A DNA stretch of 64,000 nucleotides, from positions 693,795,501-693,859,500 of the forward strand of contig CM057454.1 of assembly GCA_016271365.2 (NCBI GenBank). The letters are read 5' to 3'. The notes below the pieces were generated by a model. It saw only the letters and a program-made list of their open reading frames with translations, ran no database searches and was not told where the DNA came from. Made by a program: the position numbers and the translations under genes. This DNA comes from Neoceratodus forsteri (taxonomy: Eukaryota > Chordata > Ceratodontiformes > Ceratodontidae). Position 1 is the stretch's first letter. Every line of letters starts with the position of its first letter. Below, one piece after another: positions 45,600 through 57,330 of the stretch.

Positions 45600-45860
45600 A
45601 ATGTACAGGGGCAGAGGACAGAGTTGTGATTGGTTTGAGTAAGGAACACACATATTCATTACATTGTCTTGCAATCTCCACTGGATTTTTTACTATATCC
45701 CCATTATTATTAATATGCATACTATTTTTTTTGTTTAGGCTATTGATGTAACTGCAAAATTTCTTGCTGTTGCCTTTGTCTACATTTGTTGCATTTGAGT
45801 TCCATTTTCTTTTTGAAATTTTTTTTAGTGTTTTTGTTTCTTTAAAAATGTTTCATATTC
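45600..45860 (-). pseudogene. LINE fragment, region between endonuclease and RT
   Basis: The minus strand reads NSNATNVDKGNSKKFCSYIN, then MHINNNGDIVKNPVEIARQC, then NEYVCSLL. Many LINE ORF2 proteins have such a linker (a FW.YIN block, then a short turn, then EIA..FN.YF). The clade is uncertain, and there are no flanking RT motifs. Confidence 0.6.
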
Positions 45861-46445
45861 TGACCATGTGGTTATGTCATGGCTTTTGTTTTCAGATATT
45901 TTATTGCATTTTTAGCTTTCTTGTTGTTTGTTGTTGTTGAGTCACTTTCTTCACATCCTCATTTACCATCTTGCTTGTCATCAGTTGTTGTTATATTTAT
46001 TTTTATTTATTTATTGTATCAGAATTGCAACCCTTTGAGTCAAAGACTCATTTATAAAAGCTCCTCATCATACAGAAAATACAAGATGGGGGAGGTGATA
46101 CATACAGTGGGTGGAAAGACAGCCAACAGTACATGAAACAAACTAGAACTTTTCATAATATACAGAAGGTGTAGGCAATAGTAGTGAGACAAAGATCTTT
46201 TTTTGCAGGAGACTGACCTATACATGGTGGTAGCTAAGCAGGAAGGGGAAAACAGTAATACAAGTATTACATTATATACAGAAAAAAGAGTGTAGACAAT
46301 AGCAGCAAGAAGAAAAGCTCAATTAGCAGCCACTGGTCTATACATGATTGTAGCTAAGCAAGAGGGAGAAGCCCATAGATACATATACAGTGAGGGCGGT
46401 AGAGGTCACTTAGTTGGGCAGTACCCACGGGGGGCTGCTTTATTT

Positions 46446-47941
46446 GCAGTTGCAGCTATGGGAGTTGAGAAGGTGGTTACGGAGGGCTGATTTAAATGGC
46501 CTTATTTTGTATTCAGCTGTGATATTAGGGGGAAGGGTGTTGAATCAAGTGTGGGCTCTTTACCAGAACGACCTCTGAGCAAGGGACGTCCTGATCCTAG
46601 GGACTAATAGTGTGGTTTTTGTAACACTACAGGTGGTGACAGTAGGTGAGGAGGTGCTGGCCAACTTGGATAGACCAGGGGGAGTCAGGCTGGAGTGGAT
46701 ATTTTGGGTGAGCAAACTGGTCTGGTAGAGTAGTTGCTCATCAAAGGAGAGGAGGTCTGACAGGGAATAAAGGGTACAAGTGTGGGTGAGCCTGTCAGCC
46801 CCTGTGAGTAGCCAACAGGCCTTGTTGATTGAGAGCTTGATATTGCCCAGTGTGAGGTTGTCTGCTGCACTGTATATCAATAGTCCATAGTCCACAAGGG
46901 ATAGGACTGATGAGCCGATAGCGAGTCTTAGAGCTTCTGGGAGGAGACAGGCTCTGTGTAAGTAAAGTAAGCCTATGCGTGTATTAATGGCAGTGCAGAG
47001 GGTATGGATGTGATTATGAAAAGTGAGGGCAGAGTCAAAGACAATGCCTAGATATTTGTATGAGGTAACCTGCTCAAGAAGGTGGTGGGAGAGTTACTGA
47101 ATGGACACTGTCAAGCCCTTGAGTTTGTTCTGGTTGTGGGTGAAAAGCAGGGATTTTGTTTTTTTAAGGTGAATTACAAGCCTGTGGTCGATGAATCACT
47201 GTTCAGTCTTTGAAAAAGAGGTTTGTAGAGCAAGCTACAGTTGGGCAGGGTCGGGGTGGGATGCGAAGAGGACCGCATCATCTGCGTAAAGGAGTATGTT
47301 TTCTGAGGAGGCATTAGGCAGTTTGTTTGGGTATAAGCTAAAAAGTAGTGTCCCAAGAATAGAGCATTGGGGGACGCAAGAGCAGACCTGACAGGGGCTA
47401 GAGAGGACATTGCTGATTTTTATGCATTGGGTTCGGGCAGTGAGGTACTTGGTGAACCAACTTACAGGGCCTGGGGTGAAACCAAGTTGTGTGAGGGTGT
47501 TAATGAGAAGAGGGTGGCAGATTGTGTCAAAGGCCTTTGACAAATCAATGAAGACTGCACCAGCGAGGTGCCCTTTGTCCAGGGCTGAGTGAAGGAAGGT
47601 GGAGAACTCTATGAGGGCAGTTGTTGTGCTGAAACCATGACAAAAACCATGCTGCTGCATGCAGAGGAGGTTGTGAATGGTGAGGTAATCCATTATTTGG
47701 TCAGCAACGATCTTTTACAAGGCTTTGGAAAGGGGTGGAAGATGGAGATTGGCCTGTAATTTCCAGGGGAGGATCGATCACCGCCCTTGTGTATGGGGGT
47801 GATGAGTGCCTTTTTCCAGGCTTTGTGGATACTAGCCAGGGCAGAAGAAGAGGTTGAGAAGGTCAGTGAGATGGGTGAGAACAATGTCCAGAGTGAAGCA
47901 AGGGAGTTTGAGATCAAGAGAGTCACTGTTGTGTCTGGCAC
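46446..47941 (-). pseudogene. L2/Rex1-like LINE reverse transcriptase
   Basis: It reads THKGGDRSSPGNYRPIS-type fingers near 47790, FIDLSKAFDTICHPLL (about 47550), a damaged GVPQ..LGT motif (VPQCSILGTLLFS), an intact LYADDAVLFAS box (about 47290), then SSLMDYGLLIYSA-type thumb sequence (46895) and PFKSALRNHLLNS before the stop near 46446. Frameshifts lie at about 47700 and 47230, with others downstream. The catalytic aspartates survive but the frame does not. Confidence 0.85.
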
Positions 47942-49300
47942 TGTTTAGGGCTGTAAGTAGACAGGGTTTTGCAGCAGATGGGGAGAGAATTCCAAAGTAG
48001 AAAGGTGGGTGTTGGAGACTGGTGGGGGGGTCAGGAGTGGGGTCAAAAAAATTGGCAGGAAGGGCAGAAGAGAGATCTGAAAAAGCATCATTTAGACCAT
48101 TTGCAATACTTTGTGGGTTGGTGGTGATTGCACCACCAGTATTGAGCTGAGAGGGAGGTGGGGAATAGGTTTTACCATTAAGTTCCTTTAGGTTGTCCCA
48201 GTAATTATGTGCAGTGCCCCAGGTAGAGGCAAGAGTATTCTTATTGTATGCAGCTTTTGCACTATGGATAGCCCAGGTGCAATTATTGGAGGCAGCTCTG
48301 TAGGCTTGTTTATCAGCATGTTTCCTAGACTCCAGGGCTCTGTGCCAGAGGTTGTCCCTGGAGTGCATTTGCTCAATGAGAGCAGGGGTGATCCAGGAGG
48401 GGTTTTGTTTCTTAAGTAGGGATCTGGAGAGAGGTGCATAGGCATTGCATGCCCTGTTAAATGAGTGAATGAAATAGTTGAGGGCAGTGTCAGTATTGGG
48501 GGCCAGCTTTATTGGGGACCAATCCAAGTTTGCAGGGTGCTCATGGAGTAAAACTAGGTTACCAGGGAGCAGCCCCCTCGTGGAGATGAAGACAGGCTCA
48601 GGCTTCACCAGGTTACATGGCCAGGAAAAAATGACTGGGCAGTGATCACTAAGGCCATTCGGCAGCACCACTATGTTAGTGACCTTATGGGGCCTATTTG
48701 AGAGTACCAGGTCCAGTAGTGTGGTAGCTGGGTGATGGGGGTTGGGGGAGGATACAAGCTGGGTGAGATTGAGCTCAGCAAAGACATCTTTGGCATTGGT
48801 CACAGAACTGGTGAGCCAGTTTATGTTTAAGTCACCCATTATAATTTGCTACATTTTGCTAGGTTGATGTGAGATGTAGACTAGGAGAGATTGCAAGGCG
48901 TGATTCTGGTAGCACAGGGGAATATAGGCAGTCGTGATGATGAGGGAGCTCATGAGGAGCCCGGGGTGACCTTTATTGAGATAGCCTGGACACCATGCTC
49001 TACCTGGGACTTTGAGAGTGGGAGGCCAAGGAGGGAGTCCCATAGGTAAATGACACAACCACCCCCGTGTTTACCAACTCTGTCCTCTGTAAAGAGCAAG
49101 TATCCTGGTAGGGAGATGAATGAGTTAGGAGTAGGCTTGAATAGCCACGTTTCAACTAGCGCCAGTCATCTGGTTTGTACTGAGCAACCCAGACTTGTAA
49201 ATCAGAAAACTTTTTTAGCAGACTGCAGATGTTAATGGAGGCAAATTTGAGTCCTGTAGTTGTTGGGAGATGGGTGTGGTTGTTTGGAAGAGGGCCTGGA
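47832..49300 (-). pseudogene. L2/Rex1-like LINE endonuclease and linker
   Basis: N-terminal motif LKFASINICSLLKKFSDLQ lies near 49250. After frame breaks, a 335-codon open frame (48839-47832) begins MGDLNINWL, the GD.N motif, and keeps GLSDHCPVIF, the catalytic SDH. The linker then runs through LKKQNPSWITPALI and WDNLKELNGK. The long open frame implies moderate age. Confidence 0.85.
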
Positions 49301-49400
49301 TTAGGGTGGACATTACCAGAGAGAAGGAGAAGTAGGGCCATGAGCATGAAAAGAGCCATGGTATGCTTATAGAGTCTGGTGACAGTACCCTTGGTGGAGG
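49300..49400 (-). other. 2A-like motif at the LINE N-terminus
   Basis: The minus strand reads MALLLLLSGNVHPNPGP inside the 49620-49156 frame. The ending NPGP after a hydrophobic run resembles 2A-like ribosome-skipping peptides described at the N-terminus of some APE-type LINEs, whose usual form is DxExNPGP. Here the D and E positions read N and H, so skipping activity is doubtful. Confidence 0.55.
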
Positions 49401-49740
49401 TCATGGAGTGAGAGACAGGGATGGGAAGGGACTGGAGGGTTGGGATGGCAAGAAACAAGGGTGGCCATGGGAAGCAGGGGGTGGGCTGAGATGGACAAGT
49501 TGGAGGGGGTAAGGTGGTCAGGGGTAGTCCAGGTGGGGGCATGGTGGCTGGGGTCCACGGGTAAAAGGCAGGGCTGTGTGCTGGGCAGGAATGGATCAGG
49601 TGTAGTACTGGTATGGACATTCAGTAGGGTGATATGTAGAAGCATTATTGTGAGAAAGGTAAGGACTGTAAAAGGGGGGGTAGGAAACATGGGATTTTAA
49701 GTGATGTAATATAATGGTGAGAGATGGATGTCTAGTTAAG

Positions 49741-49830
49741 TGGGAGCGCAGTTGGTGCAGCAGTAGGGCCATGGACTCTGGTGCAGAGAGTACAGGGTTC
49801 AAAACCTGTGTGGGGTGACCTTGTAGGGAT
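49741..49830 (+). repeat. tRNA-derived SINE head or tRNA-like relic
   Basis: Internal pol III boxes are present at suitable spacing: box A TGGTGCAGCAG (49753-49763) and box B GTTCAAAAC (49797-49805). The D-arm-like GCGCAGTTGGTGCAGC supports a tRNA origin. A full cloverleaf with matching acceptor arms is not evident, so it is not called as a tRNA gene. Confidence 0.5.
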
Positions 49831-50219
49831 ATAGAAAAGTGGAGGGTTGGGCTGTGCCCCAGGAGAAAATGAGTGTGGTGAGTAGGCAAAAAGGGGGGGC
49901 ATCAGTGACTCCTGGAAGCAGTTTCTGGTAGTGAGCTGTGAGACAGGGTAGGTGTTGTGTTGTCAACAGAGGAAGAGAGGGGTTTGAGGAAGGGAGGAGA
50001 ATGCAGGAAGTAGGTAGGAGAGAAAGAGAGAGGGAGATTATATGCTACCACCTAGGGGTGGAGCAGTATAAGCTACAAATGAGAAAGTGGGCACTTAGTC
50101 AAAAAGCAGACAGGAAGTCACGTGACCAGAGGAGGTCCTTAAATGAAGGGATGCCCCTGGGTGGGAGGGCGGCTGGGGCAAGTGGGGCAGTCGATGCACA
50201 GCATTGATAGGCTAACATC
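49831..50219. other. Non-coding purine-rich stretch
   Basis: G/A-rich sequence with GAGAGAAAGAGAG near 50015-50035; no gene recognised. Confidence 0.4.
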
Positions 50220-51035
50220 CTGCTGAAAGGAGCACTCCAGGAGTTAGCACACAATTACCTTTAATGGTCCAGTAGTCCACTCGGCTCCCTGGTTGTGTAG
50301 CTTGTGAGGTGGCTGTGAACTGTACTAGGGAGTGGGGCCCCATGGCCTAAATAGGGACAGCAAACAAAGGAACAGTAATTAGTATGCAATGGGAGACTGG
50401 CTGTGCATAGGAGAAAGCCACAACTGTAGTGTGCATGCACGGACTGAGGTTAGGGACCATCCCAGTATGCATGCGCTGGCAAGACGCTGACTAGAAGCCA
50501 TCTGTATGTGGGAACAATGGGCCTGAGGCCTACAGAAGAACACCAAGTCAGTACAAGCTGTAGAATTCACTGAGTAGAATACAAATGCTGCCAGAAACAA
50601 TCACTAGCTTACTGACACACTAATGCATAGTTATGATGCAAGAATCTGAGGATAAGGCTTAGTACAATCTAGACACAGCAGTCGCTAGGTTCCATGCAGT
50701 GAGACAAGTGCTGAGAGTTCAGATTCAGGTCCTTAATGTACCACTCTGGAAGCAGACATTTCCCCGATGTAATGAGGCAGTAGAAGGCTGGAGAATTCAA
50801 TCAGTCACAGTCGGAGGACAGTAAAAGAAACACCCCGCTGAAAGGAGCACTCCAGGAGGCAGCATACAATTACCTTTAGAGCTCCAGCAGTCCACTCTGC
50901 TCCCTGGTTGTGTAGCTTGTGAGGGGGCTGTGAACTGTACTAGGGAGTGGGGTCTTGCAGCCTTTAGGGCTCCAGCGGTCCATTCTGCTCCCTGGTTGTG
51001 TAGCTTGTGAGGTGGCTGTGAACTTGACTCCTTGA
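50220..51035 (+). repeat. Local repeats around GCTCCCTGGTTGTGTAGCTT
   Basis: Three copies (50.22-50.35, 50.84-50.96, 50.96-51.03 kb) share CTGAAAGGAGCACTCCAGGA (first two) and then GCTCCCTGGTTGTGTAGCTT and GTGAGGTGGCTGTGAAC. The last two are in direct tandem, about 105 bp apart. No coding sequence. Confidence 0.75.
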
Positions 51036-51292
51036 TCCTTTTAATGTAAACTACTGCAAATGATAATATGTTGCCCTAAGCAAGTAAGATCAACCAGCAT
51101 GGTTATCAAACATAATTGACACCTCTGTATTAGTGGGGAAGGTGATACCAGCAAAACAAGTTTCTCAGTTTGTAAATGGTTGTAAATTAAGCACTGAAAC
51201 TTAGCACAAAAAGATCACTACAGTGGAGGTTTCAGCTTGCAAAAAAAAGGCAGTACTGGGGCTAGCTCAAATAAAGGAAAACTACATGATAA

Positions 51293-51385
51293 ATGTGTGT
51301 GTGAGTGTGTGTGTGTGTGTGTGTTGATTCAATTGCTTGTGTCTTGCTTAGAAGACAGTGCTTGTAGACAAATCTAATCATTAAC
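51293..51385 (+). repeat. TG run plus copy of the 44.2-kb unit
   Basis: A TG run is followed by TTGATTCAATTGCTTGTGTC and GACAGTGCTTGTAGACAAAT, matching 44286-44345. Confidence 0.8.
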
Positions 51386-53382
51386 AATAATGCCTTTATA
51401 ATCTAACCAATACCTCAGTTGTTCTATCCCTGTATTCCCTAAGTAAAGTGAAAAAGTTTTAATTTACTTAGTCTTTTCATACTCCTGGTTTGCAAGATGG
51501 CATCATGCCATCATTTTGTTTACTGCAACTGGTGTCCTATATTTCTTCCTATACAGTGTGTGTGTGTGTGTGTGTGTGTGTGTATTGGAACAGAGAACTA
51601 CACATCATTACAAACAGGGCTTGATGTTTTTGCAAATACATTTGTTTTGCATCAGTTTTTTGAGTTCCATAAAAAAATTATCTTTTAAGTAATAATGCCT
51701 TTCTAGTCAAATCAATGTGTCAGTTGTTGTCTCCCTATATTTCCTAACTGAAGTGATACTGTACAGGTATACTTTTTTCCTTTAGATTTCATGCTGGCAT
51801 TTGCAATGGCCCCTGCAAATTAATGATACTGCTTGTGTCAGTACCTGTGCTTTTACTGTTATTTGAGGAAACTATCACCCTTGATAGATTTTTTCAATTG
51901 TTTCAGCATTTTTGTCCTCCCCATTCATGTGGCATGAGGCACAGTGCTAATTTTACACACCGACTGACCTGTACTACACCTTGTTATCAGTAGTTGACCA
52001 CACTACAATATATGGCAAGATGCTAAAAATATTTGTTTTGACATTGAATGCCTAACTGAAGAGAAAAAAAAAAATATTTCTTTTTATAGTTACAATTTTG
52101 GTCAACTGCATTTAAAATGCAGAGCAATTTGGTTATTTCTCTTTTTATGTTTTGAATACAGCATTTGTCTGTATTGTAAAGACACTGTTTTAGGATAAGA
52201 AGTTCAGACAATATGGATATTCATAAGTGACAAAGTAAGGTGATAATTTAGCACATCATTATTGAAAGGGGAACATTAAGTAGGTTACATTTAACATCAG
52301 ACTTAGTTTTATATCACATTATGATGCAGCCAGGTGCAGTACAGGAAGGATCATTCATCCTGTTCAACCAGGTGAAGTTTAAAAGCAAAAACAGTATTAC
52401 CAAAATGTTCCAGGATTCACAAGATCTACTTTCTGCTGTTGTCTTAAGGTATCTTCTTTGTCAAAAACCTTGATGTTCCCTCTGAGGCTGTTCTTGTAAC
52501 CTAGGAAAGGTAGAAATGATGATGTATCTCCTCCCTATTCCTGGATTCAAGCTCCCTCTGCCCTGGGAACACCTGCCTGCCCCTAGTGGGTGGCACCTGC
52601 TTGCCTCCGCCCCAAACCTGTCCATCTAGGTGTCCTGGCCATGCCCCTAGACAAAGTCCTGCCTCCTTTGATGCCTTGCAGGAGAAGGGAACATGAGCCA
52701 GAGGAAAATTAGTGCTCTCTAAATCCCATACACAGACAGGCAGTGTAGTAATGAGGCTTCAGTGTAGGACACTATTTTTAATACTCTACCATGTTGTTTG
52801 GAAGGTAATTATGCAGGTAATCCTTTTCTCAAAGCAATACATCTGCAGGCTGTGCCCACTGCAGCCGTAAAAATGGATCAGGAAGAAGTTTCACAGGTAA
52901 TAACATTCAAATAGCCAAATTAAGTATCAAAATTATACATATAGAATAATGGATAGGTAAGTGTGTGTTATGGATTTTTTTAACACACCCGAGGTGTGTG
53001 ATGACCCATAAACCTTGAGATCAAAGCACAGTTCAACCATTCTAGCATGAATAGTAGAAAAACCATGACATCATACCTACCAGCAGTTACTTATTTTGTA
53101 TAACTGTTGGTGTGGAGGTTTGCACTGTATTTCTAGCAGCTTGAAAAAAAAATACTTTTTTTGCTAGAGTGCAGTTTTATTTTAAAGGAATTTAACTACA
53201 TATGAGTAAAACACAGTTGAAAATACTGTCATTGAAATACCTTTTTGTCACACAGTGAAATTAAACAGTTTAAAAGTCTTATGTTCTTAGGGAACTGTCA
53301 TATCAACCAAATTTCTACCATTTCAAGTATAATACTCATGGAAATGATACATTAGCAAGTGTGACTGGCAATGTCAACCAAA
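51386..53382. other. Non-coding stretch
   Basis: No gene is recognised. A TG run lies at about 51557-51583. A small imperfect palindrome around AACACACCCGAGGTGTGTG lies at about 52978-53000. Confidence 0.45.
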
Positions 53383-54580
53383 AAACAAGCATTTGTCAAT
53401 GCTGAATGTTTGCTTGCATGGTTTATGTGGTAGGCGTGTACTGTGTTTTTTGAACTTCTTGTGGGAGGAAAAGCCTGCCTGAACTATGTTTTGAGAAGCT
53501 GTCATATTTTGAACAGCATTGGAATACCGAAGCTCGGGTAATAAGAACACTATTCTGAAAATGTGGGGTGCATCGCTGGCCTGGTAATGCTGATGGCTGA
53601 GGCACAGGACACAACACCTCATGCCACATTGGCAACCTGTGCTCAGCAGCGAGCACAGACCACCGGTGGTCAGCAGTGGAGGGGAATGATCGAGCATCCC
53701 AGGGACAGCTCTCCTTCTCCGGAGGAGGTGGAGGCAACCAGTTGTCGGTGCATGCCTGGCCACTAGCGGCAGCTGGAGGCTGCCATATTGATGCTGCACA
53801 CATCGGGTCATAAATTCCTAATAATGACTGAGATAGTAACCTAAGTTGAAACCCCCCCCCATTGACTCCAATTATACAGAGCTTACCCAATTCCTTAGTT
53901 CAAAGTTCTTCTTTGAAGAGTGCATATGTGTTTCTGATCCAGAGAAGATTGCTACTCCCATCCTCCTGAGGGTAAGTATGCATGAGGGGAGTGCGATGAG
54001 GTGGGTGCACAAAGGAGGGTTGGGGTGGGGAGGGGGACTGGGAGACAACGCTGGATGGTTTTCTTGTTTGCAGGGTAGAAAAAATGACGAGGGAAGGTTT
54101 TCTTTTATTTACAGGTTAAAAAATAAATAAATTTAGGCACACTGGGGTGGGCTCCTAGTGTGCCACAATAGTGGTAGGGAGGGGGAGATGCCAACTTGGG
54201 GACTGGGCACCTCGATGTCGGCATTTGTGTTAATGGGTTGGGGTGCAATCAGGTGCAGTTTTGTTACTGCAGCGACAGATGAGCTTTAGTGGGCACATTT
54301 CTCAGCACCAATCAGCAGCTTCAAAGAGTGCAAAGAAATCTGCCAATGGAATGAGGAAACTGCACCCAAATGGAACGGAAGATTTCTTTTAAATCTTTGG
54401 CTCTCTTTGAATTTTTCTGTCATCACTAGCATGCTCACTGATTCATGTCTGAGGGATGCACCCACTAAATCATCTTCTGCATTGGCCACAACACTGCCAC
54501 ACCCCTGAAAAGTGCTACTACCACAAGGTGTTTTGCTTGCAGTAAGCTGCAAGCAAACATAAAATATGGAAATAAAAATC
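53383..54580 (+). repeat. Composite repeat family, copy 3 (no subrepeats)
   Basis: It begins AAACAAGCATTTGTCAATGC, then GTTTGCTTGCATGG, and ends with CTGCAAGCAAACATAAAATA near 54548-54567, giving a short terminal inverted repeat around TGTTTGCTTGCA. The GC-rich segment with GGGTAAGTATG (about 53970) and CTTGTTTGCAG (about 54073) matches copies 1 and 2. The ~295-bp subrepeats are absent; unrelated sequence lies at 53.45-53.82 kb. Confidence 0.65.
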
Positions 54581-55659
54581 AGAGAGACTGTGTGAGAGAA
54601 ATAGTTACTAAATTCATATTTGATAGGATAAAGTCTTCTTTATTTCTGTTTGCTATAGATATCCAAAAGATCAAACCTTGCAGCATGAATGGGTGTGAAA
54701 TATCAGGCATGAAAATTTTCAGCTGAACAGTAAGACTGCAATATGTTCAGATCACTTTGCCAATACCTGCTTTGATAGGACTGGTCAGACAACAAAACTA
54801 AGACCAATGAGTATTCCAACAATATTCAAATGCCCTCAACACCTTCAAAGAAAGGTAATAAACAAATATTGAAATTGGGTGGTGAGGTGGGGTCTGTGTC
54901 TTGCCATAGGATGGGTCAGTTAAGCTATTGTCCATTTTTCAGAATTAAGAATAATCAAGTGCATTGTGAGATAGCTAGCTCCAAAAGTATTTTGCTTTGA
55001 CTAGGTGTGTTCTTCTGGTGAACTGATTCTGAAGTGTGGTGTAGGCTTGCTTATCCTGGGGTAGCCCACTTGACTTGTTCTGCTCCTCAGGCAACCCAGT
55101 CCCCCCACATGATCATTAATCCCCAAGAAACAACAGCCAGCTTGGTCGTTATTGTATAACTAATGAACAGTCACCTCAGTGATTGTATCAAACTAAAGCT
55201 CTTCATGTTTTACACCAGTTTTAGAGCAGTAATTATAATCATCATTATCGGATACATACCCTGATGCGTGATGCACACCATGTTTGTGATGTAAACATGA
55301 ATACATGATGATGTGTGCTTTGAACAGATATTACCAAATGCCCACTGGCATAGTGTGGCATGTAGTTATTAGAGTCTTTAGTAACAGATGATACAGAAAC
55401 ATCTGTTCAACGTATTTACAAACTGATTTTAAAATTTGCTTTTAAATTGTGTTCTTTTTTAATTTCTGTACAATCCAGAAATGTAAGTCCTAGAACATTG
55501 TGCCAAATTCTATCATTATATGGTAAACTGTAAGGACAATATGTAATATAAAATCAGAAGCTAAACACATTCAACCAATAAAGTGTTTTTATTTGTATTG
55601 TGATTCTTTCCATGTACATATCTTTATGAATTTTTTAATTCTTTTAAGCCAGCCACATC
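54581..55659. other. Non-coding stretch
   Basis: No THAP zinc finger or other domain is found. A minor palindromic cluster of GATGTAAACATG/CATGTTTGTGAT words lies at about 55275-55310. Confidence 0.4.
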
Positions 55660-55767
55660 ACAACGCACGCTTCATACGCAAGACACAGAAGTTCCTACAA
55701 GCTCATCTGAGGGTCTGTCATCATCGCATAAAATGTTTGAAACACAATTACTCCCTTGAGATCCCAT

Positions 55768-56183
55768 GTGTGCTAAACGGAAGATTGATCTGCTACAAGA
55801 CAAGCTATTCTGTCTTAGAAAAAAACTTAAATCCATTAGACTACATGAAAGATGTTTGACACATAAGTGGAAAAAATCAACAGATATTATTGATGATTTA
55901 AAATGGCAAAGCTTAATGCCAACTGACCTTGCAAAGTGAATTGCTGGAAAGCTCAATAATGGGCACTTCCCTAGACATTCTTGAGAATGAACTTGACAAT
56001 CACAGCAGAGATCCCCATTCAAGACGTTACAGTGACAGTATTAGAAACTTCTGTTTAACCTTGTATTTCTATTTGCCAAAGGCCTATGAATATGTCCACA
56101 AATTTCTTTCAATGCCACATCCTTGTACACTGTGTAGCTGGATGGAGGTTTGCAGTAGGAGACCCAGCTTCACAGAAGAATAA
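55768..56183 (+). pseudogene. P-type transposase: coiled coil and N-terminal region
   Basis: The first frame reads AKRKIDLLQDKLFCLRKKLK, a leucine-rich helix like the coiled coil behind the THAP finger, ending at a TGA near 55937. After a frameshift, IRNFCLTLYFYLPKAYEYV and LSMPHPCTLCSWME match the conserved block before the catalytic domain. Stops and at least one frameshift disrupt it. Confidence 0.78.
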
Positions 56184-56259
56184 TTTAATTGATTACATAA
56201 ATCTCCACTACCTGACAGTAGATACTGCCTTGTGATAGCATGTCGATTCATAAACATGT

Positions 56260-56600
56260 AGAGTGAGACAACTCACTACAACAGTTCCTAGGATTTGTTG
56301 ACCTAGGAGAAGGAAATGCTGCAAGTGACTCTATGGTGGCAACAGAGGCATTGGTTTTCCTTTTGGTTTCCATAAACAGCAATAGGAAATTACCTATTGG
56401 GTATTTTCTTATACATGGACTGTCAGCAGGCACTGTAAAAACACTTATCTTGCGGTGTCTAGTAAAGCTGCATGTGGCTGATGCTATAGTGGTAGCGGTA
56501 ACTTTTGACAAACTTTCTACTACTGTCAGTGCTGCTAAAATGCTGGGAGTACAGATTAATAATGATGACATAATTAGTGGTTTCCACTGTTTCCCATAGG
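56260..56600 (+). pseudogene. P-type transposase: first part of catalytic domain
   Basis: It reads FLGFVDLGEGNAASDSMVAT, then EALVFLLVSI, KLPIGYFLIHGLSAG and VVAVTFDKLST, ending at a stop near 56600. The VD and TFD aspartates sit where P-type transposases have catalytic-domain acidic residues; exact triad assignment is not certain. Open for about 110 codons. Confidence 0.82.
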
Positions 56601-57171
56601 GAAACCATGGTGTAATTTGCCGTTATAAAGGAGTGTTTATAATGGCAAACACACGCACAGTTTCCCCCACTCTGTGCATGCGCCTTCTTGTGCTCCTCAA
56701 TGCTCGATCGCCGTCTCCTTCCCAACCGTATGTGTGTGTGGATTCAGTAGGCAGTTTAACATTTAAGGTAAATCATTTCCAGAGTAGTTTATGTTTTAGA
56801 TTCATCCTGTGAAAACATTGTATTGAACGTCTAAAAACACTACACGTTACTATGAACAGTATTAAATTGAACTCGGCAGGTGATGAAGAAATACCGGGAT
56901 GTTTTGCTGTGCTTAAGTTAAAAAAAAATCAGGTCCACACATTCAGTACAGACAGGAGTACCTTTCACTGAAAGACCAATTTTGCCATCAACCTTATTAA
57001 CTAGAATATATGATTTATATTAAAGTGAAACTGAATCTTGCACAATAGTTTAAAATAAAAGTGAAAGCTGACTGTACGCCATGACATGATCGGACTCCAG
57101 TGGCACAGCAGCCTTTTTTATTTTATGTAATTGCTGAGGGGAAAAAGAGAAACCCAACAATTATATAAAAT

Positions 57172-57330
57172 AAAATATGGGTCTGGGTGTGTGAAAACTC
57201 AAATTTACACACACCCTTGGGGTTTAATGCTACGCATAAACCCCTCAAGCTTCACTCTCAGGGTTTATGTAGCACCAAACCCCTCGGGTGTGTGTAAATT
57301 CTAGTTACACACCCAGACCCATACTTTCTT
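57172..57330. repeat. ~155-bp palindromic element
   Basis: Arms of about 75 bp pair: TATGGGTCTGGGTGTGTG with ACACACCCAGACCCATA, then AATTTACACACACCC with GGGTGTGTGTAAATT, then GGGGTTT...ATAAACCC with GGGTTTAT...AAACCCC. The loop is short (about 57255-57272). MITE-like; lies in a region between P-element pieces. Confidence 0.85.

Larger units (their letters stand above)
45985..49740 (-). mobile_element. L2/Rex1-like LINE, long copy
   Basis: This element of about 3.7 kb is read on the minus strand: an N-terminal hydrophobic/2A-like segment (49.4-49.3 kb), endonuclease (49.25-48.6 kb), linker, reverse transcriptase (47.9-47.2 kb), thumb and C-terminus to a stop near 46446, an AATAAA at 46444-46439, 3' UTR, and an ATTT/AAAT-rich end near 45985-46020. 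It is broken into several frames. The 5' end is not defined and may extend past the SINE-like segment at 49.75 kb. Confidence 0.85.

Noticed and set aside
49741..49830. A functional tRNA gene
   Set aside because: Box A and box B fit, but the acceptor arms do not pair convincingly and the segment abuts a LINE, so a SINE head or relic is more likely.
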